Positions 10,421 through 21,967 of a DNA stretch of 64,000 nt are shown here, piece after piece; within the stretch, counting starts at the first letter, position 1, and every line of letters begins with the position of its first letter. Source of the DNA: Gracilariopsis chorda (taxonomy: Eukaryota; Rhodophyta; Florideophyceae; Gracilariales; Gracilariaceae); NCBI GenBank assembly GCA_003194525.1, contig NBIV01000027.1, positions 62,001-126,000 on the forward strand. Reading direction: 5' to 3'. Below the pieces are notes generated by a model that ran no database searches, was not told where the DNA came from, and saw only the letters and a program-made list of their open reading frames with translations. Both the position numbers and the translations under genes were made by a program.

Positions 10421-10991
10421 CTGGACGCCACAAGCGAATGGAACTTCACGCCAAAACTCACGCAACACTGACACCAACAGCCAAGCAGATATTAGCGGAG
10501 ATTGTGCACTTCACCTTCTGTGGTGAATGAGTTGTCTCCGAGTAGTTGTCTGTTGTACAAGTGGGAGTGCAGATATTTGTCAGCAGTCAGCCATGAAGGC
10601 TCCATTGCCACTGTAACTTACCATTAGTAGGAGTGCTAGCATTATGTACGGCGCAATCATGGCCTCCGACCGGACAACGCTCGTTGGAGTGGAAGCAGCA
10701 CGTTATGGTTGGCGGCATGCAACAGAAGCTCGGCTCAGCAGCAAAAACGCTACAGTACACTACAGCAAGGTTCTTCGTTAAAATGTACCGACATGCATTT
10801 CGCCACTCAAGTGCCCATCCAATCGCGAAGGCGCGCATACACACAACTTGATTGTGATTGGCGCGGACAGATGGTGTAAGGCTATCCTAATTATCCTAAT
10901 ACTCCTTTTTGGTGGAGAGATTGTTAAGACTCGTAACCCTGGTAATTTTCCCTTTGCTACTGGAGCTTCTTCCAGCAGAATCGACAGCGCG

Positions 10992-11014
10992 GGAACGAGC
11001 CATTGGCTCGTTCC
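10992..11014. repeat. 10-bp perfect hairpin, ATT loop
   Basis: GGAACGAGCC at 10992-11001 and its exact reverse complement at 11005-11014 around ATT. The same loop bases occur in the hairpins at 7551-7603 and 53530-53552. Confidence 0.9.
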
Positions 11015-11224
11015 TGTCACGCGACTGTTAAACATAGGGCCGAGGGTTAACATTAACATAACATTAAATACAATATTCCATCGAAGATTGCCAGGATACG
11101 TCCCAAACAATGCCGCCCGCATTTCGTCATGCCCCACTGGCCGTTCGCTCTCCTACAAAACCCTGTTCATGAATACCGCTTGCTATGCTCCTCGTCACAC
11201 CCATTGCTGGGCCCACACACGAAA

Positions 11225-11956
11225 ATGCCTTCATCAACATCATCTCGTCACTCGCCCATATCGCCCTTTCTCCTTCATCCCTCCTCTGTAACGATCCAAA
11301 GCAAGTACTCGTCCTCGCTCTACCGAGCAAAATGGATGCGTCTAACAGTTTTAGCACGACCCGTATCCTCACAACAAAGAGCCATTCAGATGCTGAAAGA
11401 CATGTGTCACCTCCGTCACCCCAACCTACAACAGCTTTTCGGCGCCGTAGTACACCCCTCCGCCCCTAACAACTACCTGGTCGCCGAGTACATCCCCGGC
11501 CCAACGCTACATGACTTCCCCCGTATATCATCTGTATCCCCTTCTCGAGCGCTCACAATCATCAAACACGCCGCCGCCGCACTGCTTTACCTGCACAAAG
11601 CCGCCACTCCGCACGGAGCCATATGTGGGCACTCCATAATTCTAGATTCGGTTCGACAAAGAGCAATATTATTACTTGCACCTCTTCACAAATGCTCCAA
11701 TTCACAATGTGTGCCGGCTGTTCCGGAGCTCTACGAAGGGCATCGACTAAGCTTTGACTGTGATGTGTATTGCTTCGCTGTCGTCATTCACAACTTGTTC
11801 AGATCCGTGCGTTCACAGCGCGGAGTAAGAGGCACTGCTAATATGCCGGCAGCGTTGCAACGGTGTTTGCGCGGGTGTCTTTCTGGTGTTCCGTCGAAGT
11901 CACCGTCTATGGAGACGCTTTGTCGTGTGATTTCGGAGTGTTCATCACGCTCATGA
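11225..11956 (+). CDS. TKL-like pseudokinase
   Basis: A 243-aa frame, shorter than a normal kinase domain (about 260-280 aa). The fold is recognisable: an N-lobe with CHLRHPNLQQLFGAVVHP, a hinge at NYLVAEYIPGPTLHDF, an alphaE helix at AALLYLHKAATPHG, an alphaF segment SFDCDVYCFAVVIHNLF (the SDVYSFGVVLWEL region of kinases) and a C-lobe end with CLRGCLSG. The catalytic residues are gone: there is no Gly-rich loop, the VAVK lysine position reads VLAR, the alphaC glutamate position is not Glu, HRDLKxxN reads HGAICGHS and no DFG is present. It is therefore probably a scaffold or regulatory pseudokinase. An in-frame Met at 11129 would add 32 residues; I chose 11225 because the extra segment is not domain-like. 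The stop is followed within 25 bp by GTACCCTTGTAC (11980-11991). The nearest families are plant-type TKL/Raf-like kinases. Confidence 0.7.
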   Translation: MPSSTSSRHSPISPFLLHPSSVTIQSKYSSSLYRAKWMRLTVLARPVSSQQRAIQMLKDMCHLRHPNLQQLFGAVVHPSAPNNYLVAEYIPGPTLHDFPRISSVSPSRALTIIKHAAAALLYLHKAATPHGAICGHSIILDSVRQRAILLLAPLHKCSNSQCVPAVPELYEGHRLSFDCDVYCFAVVIHNLFRSVRSQRGVRGTANMPAALQRCLRGCLSGVPSKSPSMETLCRVISECSSRS

Positions 11957-12165
11957 TCATGATGATCATCCATAGCTTTGTACCCTTGTACTGAAGGTAA
12001 CTATACGTAGGTCAAGATTTGCCGCACGTGATGTCCGTCCATTACGCACCTCGTGCCATCTTTCTGAACTTTGACTTTTTCCTTGGAGAACGGCTTGACA
12101 AAATTCTCTGTCTTCAATATAATTAAAATAAACCACTTAATTTCTTCCTTCCGGATCACACCTTA
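11957..12165. other. 3' flank of the pseudokinase gene
   Basis: AT-richer sequence with the symmetric motif GTACCCTTGTAC at 11980-11991 and an ATAAAATAAA-like stretch near 12123-12132 that could serve for polyadenylation. No gene. Confidence 0.4.
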
Positions 12166-12647
12166 AGAGCATCTCTATCAAAGACCCAATACCTAAATAT
12201 TTGGTTCAGATTCCAGAACGCATCTCTATCAAGTCCTAAAAACCTAATTCTTTTACGGTGCGACCTAAACTTCAAGCTATTCTGAAGACAATTTAGACGG
12301 AAGTTTAGGTTAAGATAAACTGAAAGACCAACTGCGTTGCGCCAAGTTTTTGCCAAGTGTGCTACTGTGCACTACTTGTACTTCGCGTCATTTTGAGACC
12401 AGAGTAATGACTTCCCCATACATTTGCAACTGAATGCGCAACAGTTTTTTCATAAATTCCGGGCCTTGAATGTCGCAGTTCAAAACATGAGCAGCTGACA
12501 AGGTCCCAACTTTACCCTGATATTACCCTGATAAAGATCTCTAGCTCTTCGTAGAGTCTAGATCTCAAGATGCTAATTCAAACCAAATTCAGAAATTTCA
12601 CAAATTTGGGATACATTTTTAGGTCCCTTGATAAAGATCATTTCTTA
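12163..12647. mobile_element. MITE-like element, PIF/Harbinger-type ends
   Basis: About 479 bp (12166-12644) flanked by TTA on both sides (12163-12165 and 12645-12647). The left end has GCATCTCTATCAA (12169-12181) and a second copy at 12220-12232. The right end has the matching inverted sequences TTGATAAAGATCA (12629-12641) and CTGATAAAGATCT (12529-12541). The terminal inverted repeats are imperfect, each duplicated subterminally, with no coding capacity inside. A TTA/TAA 3-bp target duplication and a GAGCATCTC-like end are typical of PIF/Harbinger MITEs. No transposase source is in the window. Confidence 0.5.
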
Positions 12648-13293
12648 ATTGAAGACCTTCGCCAGCTCACTACTTTCTTTCAGGACGTAGACTAAACGCT
12701 ACATCTTAAGGCAAATAAAGGCAAGGTCTGCTCATGATCATTTTTAAGAACAAAATTTGACTTTACTACGAAGCTAAACTATTTACAGAACCTTTCAAAG
12801 CATAAGCAAGCACGTCCATCCATCAGTAAGCTTCATCCATTTTTTCTGCCCCTCCCCAACCCCATACATCTCCTTCACACACCCATAATCTCTTCCCTAT
12901 CTATGGCAAAACTTCTACACACACACGGGTCTCAAACTTTGATCTACTACTAATAGTACTATTAAATTCTTTTAAGCCCGACTTCTTTAAATTTACAGTT
13001 CCAGTTTAGAAGAATGACGAGATTTAAAAATTTTTCAACCTTCCATCCTAATGTTTCAATGGCAGGCTGACCAGCGATAGTGCATTGCTCGATACAGCCT
13101 CAAATCGATTGTGTTGTTGTACAGTTAGGGCATTTAGGTTCACGTAAAGCTTTTGAGTAGGTACTCGCTCCTAATCCAACCAAACTTACTTATGTATGTG
13201 TTCCTATCCAAAATTATCGTGCTCTTTTTCTACATAAAATCCTGCATCGAAATAGCTTCGGCGGAAGGCTTCTGCTCGGATTTCTTGCAAGAA
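12648..13293. other. AT-rich spacer
   Basis: No coding frame or recognisable element. It includes the 12-bp palindrome AATAGTACTATT near 12953. It marks the edge of the retrotransposon-rich region. Confidence 0.4.
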
Positions 13294-14148
13294 GTTTGAA
13301 ATGCAACGCCCTCAGGGAGGGATTCCTGGTACTTGATTGTTTTCCAGATATTATCGGTTGTGTAGTGTGTATATGAACTACCCCCCACAATGGTGGGTAT
13401 GGACACGTGGGATACGGTTTTGGGTCAATTGGTGGTTGGTCACAGTAGTGGATGTTGCCACGAAATGTGGAGTATTTTAGTTGATTTTATTTATTATTTT
13501 TACACCCATTTCTGGGAAGCTAGTACTTAGTGCGACGGCGCACTGCCGTCGCACCAGTAAATCTTCCCCAACAAGGGACCCCAACCTGGGGAATTGGCTC
13601 TAGTTGTTGCCGCTTGCGCGCGTACTCTACTCCTCCTTAGAAGGAAACCCCGTGAAACACGGGACATCTAACCCCCTTGAACATCTAAAGGGACCCATTA
13701 CTGGGAGTAATATTATTCCAATTGCATTGTTGTCTCGCCCTGTATGGGGATATTGTTACCGGCATCGCCGTTCGCCCCCGTCGCTCTCGCGACTCACTTC
13801 GTCCTCTCTTCCTCCTCTTCGCCCTTCCTTCTTCCCCTTTTTAGAGTAGCACCTCCCGCTACCCGCGGCTCTCGTGTGCGCATCCGCTCACACACCCACA
13901 CTTACGTGGAAACCTACCTCTGGCGAGGACGCATTCCCGCTCTCGCGGATACCGATTCTTGTCCTAAACCCTCTTGCGCTAGTCGCGAAGGGTGGCCTCG
14001 GTCTTACAAACAGGCTCCGCCGTGCCACCCCTAGAGGGGCTCTACTGAAAGAAGTTCGGGATCTTTCCTCCGTGGAGGGGTTCACCTCCACGGAGGAAAG
14101 ATCCCGAACTTCTTTCGGTGTTTCTCCTCTTTGGGGCGTTGCACCACA
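13294..14148 (+). mobile_element. Diverged LTR of the element-A family (solo or 5' LTR remnant)
   Basis: Similar over its length to the LTRs of element A at 33,084-33,882 and 43,821-44,515. Shared landmarks are the CCCTCAGGGAGGGATTC start block, ACACCCATTTCTGGGA, GTACTTAGTG, GAATTGGCTCTAG and ATTCTTGTC. The similarity appears to run a little past the LTR end into the primer-binding-site area (AAAGTTGG against AAAAGTGG), so this may be a 5' LTR of a truncated copy rather than a solo LTR. No A-type coding region follows. It is clearly older than the A LTR pair. Confidence 0.7.
14047..14116. repeat. Perfect 32-bp hairpin inside the old LTR
   Basis: Arms at 14047-14078 and 14085-14116 are exact reverse complements around a 6-nt loop (GGTTCA). 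The related LTRs near 33.83 kb and 50.06 kb have only the right-arm sequence, so the left arm is a secondary inverted copy. Confidence 0.95.
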
Positions 14149-14679
14149 AAGTTGGTTGCTAGCCCTTGAACAGCGTTTCTCTCTCCGGATGTCAGAAGAT
14201 ATGAGAAGAAATGCCCGGCATTCAGCCATCCAGCCCAGCTGCCAATTTTTGCACTATGTCGTCAAGCAGTCCCTGCTCTCACGACGCTGATTTCGTCGCT
14301 TACTTGCACATTTTGGGTGCCTCATTACATCACCAATTACCCACTGTAGGGGAAGCATATCCCGCTTGTCCGTCATACCTCAGTGCATGTTATGTTGTTA
14401 TCTTTTTTTTCTAAAGTCGCCTCAGCCGTTCTCCCTGTCTTCCGACAGGGCAGAATTATCTTTTATCGCCGAAGTCGAAAGTTCTTTTCTCAATTTATCT
14501 GACTTAAGCAATCGTCGTCGGTGAGTTCCGCTCATCAAGTCATCCTTCTCTTCCTCTAACTCACGCGCCTCAGATCAGGCCCCGGTTCTGCCCGTCATTA
14601 CTACAGCTGCCAGACGCTGGATGGCAGGCTCAACCACAGGTTCGTCCTTCGCGTGCATAACACCCATATAAATAATGAG
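14149..14679. other. Repeat-derived spacer
   Basis: No coding frame or element boundary recognised. It lies between the old LTR and a minus-strand gag-like remnant. Confidence 0.35.
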
Positions 14680-15700
14680 TCAGTCGACGATTGTCGCCAA
14701 TGTGGCCACTTCGTGCTTATTTCGATTTCCACTCAAGTGCCGAGTTTCAGTCCAAGCGGAGACTGTCGGGTAATTGGTCAAAAGTTTCCTTAACATGTTC
14801 TCTTCTTCTAGAGAGTCCACGAAAACCGCCTGATCTGGGAAAGGTCGGCGCGCCAACTTCTCAAAAAATCGTTTATTAGACTTTTTGGAAGTCGACGCAG
14901 AAGGTTTCGCCCTCGAAAATTCCTCGTCGGAGTCCGAAGTTCCACTTGCTCCAAGGTCGTCATTCCCTTCACCATCTTCGCGACCGGCTCGATTCAGAAC
15001 TTTCAACAAATCCTTCTCTCTGCTAGCCTTCTTGAATTTCAACTTCTGAAGCTCTCTATGAATAGAAGCATACTCTTTGCGTAGTTGATCGCGGTCCTGT
15101 TCATGTTTGCGCTGCATCTTCGCTATAGTTTGCACCAATGACGCCAGGTCAGTTCCTTCACGATGACGTAGAGTATGGGGTTATACCCCCTCGCTTCGGT
15201 CGTCGATACTGCTCTCCAAAGAGGATTCCTATTCAGTTTCGTCCGCGGTTCTTCATTTTTCAGGGCTCTTCTCCTTTCTACTAGGGGATAAGTCCCGTCC
15301 TTGACTTGCAGCAGGATAGAGTCGACTTCATCCCCTTCGGGGATCCCATCAACCTCCTTCCGTAAAGCGTTAAGCAGCGCGAATTTGCTCTGCTCGCGCT
15401 CCCCAAGGTATTCGGCCGCCCGCTGGCCAAGCTCTGCCCTGAATGGTTCCAGGGTTTGCCTGCGGCTGCCTTTGAGTCGAGCACACAGTTTCGAACAAAC
15501 TTTCGGTGTTGTTATTATAGCAGGTCCCTAACCTCGTCGAGTGGCTAACCCAGACCGTTCTGAGAGCCATTTTGTCCTGTGGTACAGGTTTGCGCTTTTT
15601 AGAATGGCTACTCCCAACTGCATGCTGTTTATAATAAGGCCAGCCGTCACCTGAGGCTCTCTCGGAGCATTTGTCACGCCTTGTACCCGGCATGTCCCTG
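14680..15700 (-). pseudogene. Gag-like remnant of an unassigned retroelement
   Basis: Minus-strand protein-like sequence. A charged coiled coil (HEQDRDQLRKEYASIHRELQ region) is followed by an acidic Ser/Asp stretch, a basic stretch and then RRPFPDQAVFVDSLEEENML. The order of coiled coil, acidic patch and basic patch resembles the gag region of element B, but no sequence match is evident. It is a broken fossil whose family is not determined. It could also be a decayed host coiled-coil gene. Confidence 0.3.
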
Positions 15701-18700
15701 AGACGAGCACCACCACGCCTCAGTGACTACTGCTTGTGCCTTGCACCACCATGCCATCTTACCAACACCTGCTCCCTTAGGGAAGCCGACACAGACGTTA
15801 CACCCACCCCTGCTGACCCTCTCTTTAATTATCTCTTGTATTCTCGACGTTATATGGTCACCGAAGCCACTGATTAAAGACGCGTCTTAGGCCACGCCAG
15901 TACGGCGATTTGAAGGGCCTTTCGACTAGAGAAGTCAGGCCTTCTCTACTTGCCCCTTTGTACAGCTTTCGCTGCCCCGCCGACACCAACGTGGAGATGG
16001 GGACTCAGATTTACGTCAGCAATATTCAAAGCGTCACAAGATACGCCACTCAGATATAGTATTACCTACATTTGCACTCTTTAATACAAACATTAAATCT
16101 TTGACACTCGTTACAGTTTTCAAAAATCGAACGTCAAAGAGGCTTTCTGTCAGCGTACTACTGTACCTCTGTAACAAATTCGGAATTTGTATAGAGCTCT
16201 TATACGCTCACTCAAAAAACATACTGAATCTTATTATCAAAAAAGTGGAGAATATGATTTTTTTTGTCAAAAAGAGAAAAGTTCTGCTCCTTTAAAACCG
16301 TAATAGCTCTTAAGCAGTCCCATTTGTGGCTTTAGAACCACATCATATTGTTTAAGGAAAACAATCCAGATATGCTGTGGCTTCTGTTTTCACGAAAAGT
16401 TGCCAACATGTGACCGACTGGTCACAAATCGTGCCGCTAATATTTACTTAAAAAACCAAAACACCCAAAACACAACGACATGCAGTGAGATAATATTAGA
16501 ATCTGTAGTCAATGATGATCACTAACAGATGAAATTTCCAAAGAAGGTATAAATGTTAAGTCAGAATTTGCAATGGTCCTTGAAGGAAAGCAACCTCATC
16601 AAAAAGCAGCTTAGAATTCAGCAGCAGCTGTTTGATAGTCTAACAAGCAGAACAAAGAGCTTGAAATGCTAAAAAGCAAGACTTCTGCAACAAAAAGTTT
16701 TGAACAGTGCTATAGAACCGAATGGGTGTCGAGTATCAGCTGGTGAGTCCCTCTGGATAATCTTTATTGGAAGCGCGGTGAGAGCTCAAGCCGAACAGTT
16801 TAAGCTGGGTAACCAGATGAAGGTGGCAGCTCAAAACCACTAGGACCGCGAGAGAGCCAGGCAGGCCACCCATAACCAATTTTTAATGCTGGTCGTATGG
16901 AACACACTTTCCAGTAGATCCTGGGTATTTCTAGCTGAATCAGAAGGTTGATTGTAAAACCCGAATGATATCAAACTTACCCAAGACGTGCTTACCACTA
17001 CTATTCTTGGAGAAAGAGCACTGTATCCCCCTTTAAGATGAGTGAGGCTCAAGTTCAGGTGCACTCTGCTACTTGTCATACGTTAGGGCCGGCTTCAGTG
17101 GCATGGCCTCGTGCCACATTAGCGGACTGTCACTACCTATCTAAAAGAGTTAAATAAATTGTTACTCTTTTTAACTGGCCACTCTAACCCACGTAGCACA
17201 ATAACCTATTGGTACGGCGCGAGTTGCACTACCCACGTTGTCAGATCTAACTGTATTAAGCAGCCCCCGTACTATCAACAGGCACGCACTCGTTGCTGTA
17301 CACTGTGGCGCGGTGGCCAGTGTCTGTAAACCGTCTCGATTATAACTCGACCGAGCGCCGCTGTTCAGAGTGCGTAGACATCCATTCGGAAATCCACATT
17401 CGATTGGTGCATCTTTCTTGCCTTCAGTGCTAACACACGGGTTGTCTTCTCCATTTTGTTCATGCCCATTGGTTCTTTCTTCCTCTCATGCTTTCGGTTT
17501 CGCCGTCATTTTGGTAACATTTGTCTTCTGCTGCATCATCTGGTAGGCTTCACCACCGATCCGATCGGCTATTTGCCTCATCGTGCAAATAGCGTCCAAA
17601 TGAGTTCGTGTGACTACTGTCTCTTGCCTTATGGCTCTTCCCGTTCATGTTCGTCTTCAGTACCAATAGTTGTACTGCCGACACAGGGCCATCCGTACGT
17701 CTTCTTGGTTCTGCATCAACCAATCGGTCGTTTCCCAAAAGATATGGTTATCAGTCAAGCTGGTTCACTCATGACCAATGGTGTGAATTCTAACAGTGCT
17801 CCAAAATGTTTCTCACCACAGTTTTGAAATCTTTCATGGCCTTCAGCAGTTTATTACTTGGCACATTACGGTTTGACGTCTGCTGACGACTTCCACCGAA
17901 ACGGAAAGTGCGTCCAAATCGATCATCTCTAGGCACTGAGGATCACGACTTGCGCTGAAAGTCGCTAGTTCTGTTGAGGCACTTTTGTAGAAGTGTCCCT
18001 TCTATACTGATACGGTTCGTTTCCGCCAAGAGGGAGGGGCAAAGTATTACCTCGGGTTTCACATCTTAGCATAGCCAGCAAAGACCTTTCGGTGTCGTCA
18101 TCATCTTTTAGCCATATGGTGCCTTCGCTGGAAATTTGAGACAGCTCGTAGGGTTTGCTTCAGCTTACCACGTTTTTGCGTTCTTTTCCTGCCGGGTTTT
18201 TGCCTACCCTACCGCTCTATACAGCTGACGCTGTACCGATTAGTTGACATGTAAGGTCAGGTATCCGACACAATGAAAGTTCCTTTTGGTTCCATGAACC
18301 AACCTATCGGCATCCGCCCTCACCTCCGTTGAGGAACAAGACCGATTGGTTTCCACTGGATATTCATTTCACCTCAACCAGTAGGCTCGGTGCCGTCCAA
18401 ACGGTTACGACGGCTTCCCACCGATATCCAGTCGGTCACATAATCCGTAAGTACAATGCCAAGTAGGTGTCTCCTTGAGTTAAGTAGGGAAACCGAAAAG
18501 GTGCTAATGAACCAAGTTTTATGGAGTAATGGAGCTAACCAACTCGGTTGACATCCCGCTATCCCGGGCCAGTTCGCCACTTTTGGCATTTCCCACGATG
18601 CACGAAATACTACTCGGCATGCATAAGAGTTCGTCATAACCACTTGGCCAGATTCTCCGAGTAGAAGATGGAAACACCATCCCGAAGTCTAGGGATAACC

Positions 18701-20792
18701 CTAGAGGTAGCTTTTCGGCTGCCACGCCTTTTCCGCGTCATACCTTCTCCATCTGTTCACATACCCACTCTGCGTTCAAGAGGTTTCGAATCATCCCCAA
18801 GTAGACAGTACGCGGCAACACAACGTACTAGACACGTTCACGGATTCAACTCCTTGTGGAACTGATTTCAATGAACCAAGCCCTGCTTGATAACGGTTTC
18901 AGCTTGAGACCATTTTGGTACCTTCACTTCTGACCGGTGCCAAACCTACTTGATTGGCCGACAACGCCGCATGGAGAGGGCAGTGAGCTGTACGCAACAC
19001 CAACAGGGGATCGCAGCGAGGGCATCGTCCGCTATCAACCCCCAGCAATGTACCAGCCAGTTTTGCATAACTTTTGCTGGCGTTTACCGTGGTGTGCAGC
19101 GACATAGCCTTGAAGCTACCGACAAGGTGAATCAAAAGAAATTCAACACTGACACTAACCCTCCATATGTTTCAGAAAACGTCGATTCACCTTTCGGTCT
19201 GTATCTCTAAAACGAAGCCGTGTCAGAGACTGGGAATGCTCGATTTGCACTCTTGGCACGTTCAAAATACTTACATTCTTGAAGCCCGCCATAGCTAGTT
19301 CACTACACACAATAGTGTAAAACGAATCGGTTACTCAACCATCGTGCATTGCATAGTCCAGTGCTGGCCTTGGTACTTACAAAAATGCAGATTATTGGAT
19401 CACAATCGTTTGGGTGCAGGTGCACACGTGCATTGCATGAACCAACGCAGTCGTCCTGGTCCCTTTTCACCATTGTGCACCTTACGACCGCGTGACGGGC
19501 AAGTGCAATCGCATGGTTGTTCTCCATCACGTTCATCAAAGGTCTCAGTCGGTGTTGCAAGTTCCAAAAACATACGTCATCTTCTCCAACCAAAAGGTTC
19601 TTATTTCCAAATGGGTATACGTCTGAGGTCTGCTCACTCCCAAACGGTTCATAGGCGGGCTCTATCTGGAGAAGGTTGCATAATGTGGATCAATATCCGT
19701 AGGCGGGAAATCCTCTCAAGTTTTTCGCAGCCTCGCTCTCTTGTGGGGCAGGTACAGCGACAGGGCTCTCCGTACCACATGGTGTTCGGGTGTAAAACAG
19801 AGGTGGCTTACGGCTATACCGACGGATTCGTTACCGAGAATCGGTTTCCCAGCTGGTCAACTTAGTGCACAGGTTCGTGTAAGGGGTGTTGCGGTGCACG
19901 GAAAATCCAAAGAGAAAAAAGGAAGAAGGGAGAAAAGAAAAAATCAAGGCAAAGGGTACAACACGGCTGTTCATGCGGAAATCCAAAAGTTCCCGGCAGT
20001 GGGGATGTTGCTTATTCAGCTAGCACGGCAAAACTCAATACTGAGTCGAACGGTTATGTGTTCCCAAAATAGAAAGTAACCAAAACGATAAAAACAGTGA
20101 ACACTGGGCGAACCCACTGGATAAGACAGATCAGCGGTCCTTGGTGATACTTTGTAGGTGAGTATAACCAGACCGAACGCGGTGGAACCCCAGCAGGAGT
20201 TGGTCACTTCGCGCAGGCGATAAACTCAGAGCCGTGCAACAGCTTGTCTTTAATTCAGGATGAAACGGCAAGGCCGTCATCCTTTAAGTACTAATGAGTC
20301 ACAATAAACTAAGAATGCTACTACTGTAGTGTTCCACACTTGTGGTCAACACATTTGGGTGACTTGTTGGCACTGCCCGCCACTGCACAACATGACACGT
20401 GTGAATCATGCTAACCATGGATAATACTCGTACGCTTGCCACGCGTCCATCTGTTCCACATACCACAGAAATCACCCACGACGGTTCCAAAAATACCAAT
20501 TAAAATTCATTTCGAATTTCACCCAATATTTCCGAGGGTACACTCATACCTGAGTTGAACCGATGCCACGTCGGTATTGAATCATTCATGATCCACCTCG
20601 CCTAGTGGGTATGCGCGCACGCATTGCTCTACAAAAACTCCTATATATACGGCTATGTGACGAACGTGAGATAACTGGTTGATGTTCATGATCTTCTACG
20701 CAGTGAAAGAACGTCGGACACAAGAACGTACGCCACAAATCTGCCCGGAGCGTTGCTTTCTCCGGAAAAGCTGGGTTGGTCTAAATAGGGAT
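15701..20792. other. Five kilobases of decayed sequence, no gene recognised
   Basis: Frames are short and lack domain content on both strands. Composition changes from AT-rich (about 16.0-17.1 kb) to mixed. Likely very old transposon debris inside the repeat block, but I could match no part to an element here. No tRNA or rRNA features were seen. Confidence 0.4.
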
Positions 20793-20915
20793 ACTACGTG
20801 ACCATTCGGTTACTAAAAGGTAAAACTCCGTACGTATTAATAAGTACGATCCAGCGATCTCTTCGTCAAGTTGTACGTGTTTTTGCCTACCCCTAAGGTC
20901 TTCGTACGTTATCCA
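20793..20915. repeat. Repeat D, copy 1
   Basis: About 120 bp sharing GACCATTCGGTTACTAA and a following AGTTGTACGTGTT block with 50,115-50,240. It may be part of a diverged LTR of the Copia fragment, whose two pieces lie between the copies; this is inference. Confidence 0.45.
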
Positions 20916-21779
20916 AATGACAACCTCCCCCGCAGCAGTAGTACCATACTTTACCTACCACGATTATGAGAGCTTATCGGTTTTATATCATCTATGCGGC
21001 GTCATCTTCCTACTGCTGTTTGCGGGGAAGTGGAATGCTTTGCATAATTCGCTGACCAGTCGGATGTAACTCAGTGGTCAGTAAAGGAATTTCATAGAAA
21101 TTCCGCACCGAAAATGAGCTCAATAATCCAAATGGTCGAAGTCAGGAGACGCCGGTCGAGGGCTGTGGAACCGAATGGGCAACTCCGTCAGGAGTGCTCA
21201 GGGGACACGAAAAGAGCGTTGGCGGTCGTACACCACTATTGGATTACCGTGTGGGTTAGTAGAGTAGGCTAGTGGCCAGCCTGTATCGCCAACTAGAACA
21301 AGATACTAGTCCGTCTGGTCGGATAACGTCTGGCTGTAGTAAGAGTGGAGGTGCTGCCCGCGTGGGCTAAGTCGAATCACGAAATGTGCCACAGGGACAC
21401 TGTGCGCAGCCCGCCATTTCAAAATAGCCCTGCGGTGCACGGTACACTGCTCAATGTACTCTAAAATAAAGAAATATTATGTACCGTTCTACAGAAACAT
21501 CGGCACCTCAGCCAATGAAACCATGTCCTTCCTCCGTCCAACATTTACACACGTGGCACTTGTCATGTCCCCCGTTTAGACATGTGTGATCCCCTCCGGA
21601 TTCTCCGTCGCGTCGTGCGTCAGGTGCATTCTCGCCACCTGTCTACCTTTCCCTTCTCCCCGCACCACATCACCTTCCCCGACGTCCGCTATCCCCTTCC
21701 AGTGTGAGGGAGTCCGTACGGTCGTTCTACCAAACCATTTTTCAACAATGTGCGTAACAAATTTTGCGGTATCAATGTT
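20916..21779. other. Probable 3' non-coding part of the Copia remnant
   Basis: No gene. Lies just beyond the RNase H end of the minus-strand Copia fragment, so it is probably its 3' untranslated region and LTR remains. Confidence 0.3.
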
Positions 21780-21967
21780 CCATTACATATGAACAAAGAA
21801 TTTGTTGAGGTTAGCTCCATGCGTAATGCTCCTCGTTGTTAGCGCATCGGCTAGATTGATCGAGCCCGGTACCGAGATTATTTGATCTAGCTCTCCTGAC
21901 TCAAAAGCGTCGCTGATCATCATCACCGTCTTTCTCAGTCGCTATTCTCTGCTCTTGTGAAGGGTTG
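21780..21967 (-). mobile_element. Ty1/Copia remnant, RNase H C-terminal piece
   Basis: The minus strand encodes a stretch typical of the end of Copia RNase H (ISDAFESGELDQ, then VPGSINLADALT, resembling the WVPGxxNPADALTK signature). It ends at the GGTTG flank of element B and its partner piece is at 32,198-33,083. It is the older element into which B inserted. A broken fossil. Confidence 0.7.

Larger units (their letters stand above)
7604..11224. other. Long intergenic region with simple repeats
   Basis: About 3.6 kb with no coding frame that I support. Frames of up to 190 codons exist on both strands but are low in complexity and mutually overlapping. It holds a (GA)11 tract at 8743-8764, an A-run at about 9732-9748, a GGTC tract at 9990-10009, a perfect 10-bp unit (AGAAAGAGAG) repeated four times at 10381-10420, and a 10-bp hairpin with an ATT loop at 10992-11014. 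It should also contain the promoter of the pseudokinase gene. Confidence 0.5.
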
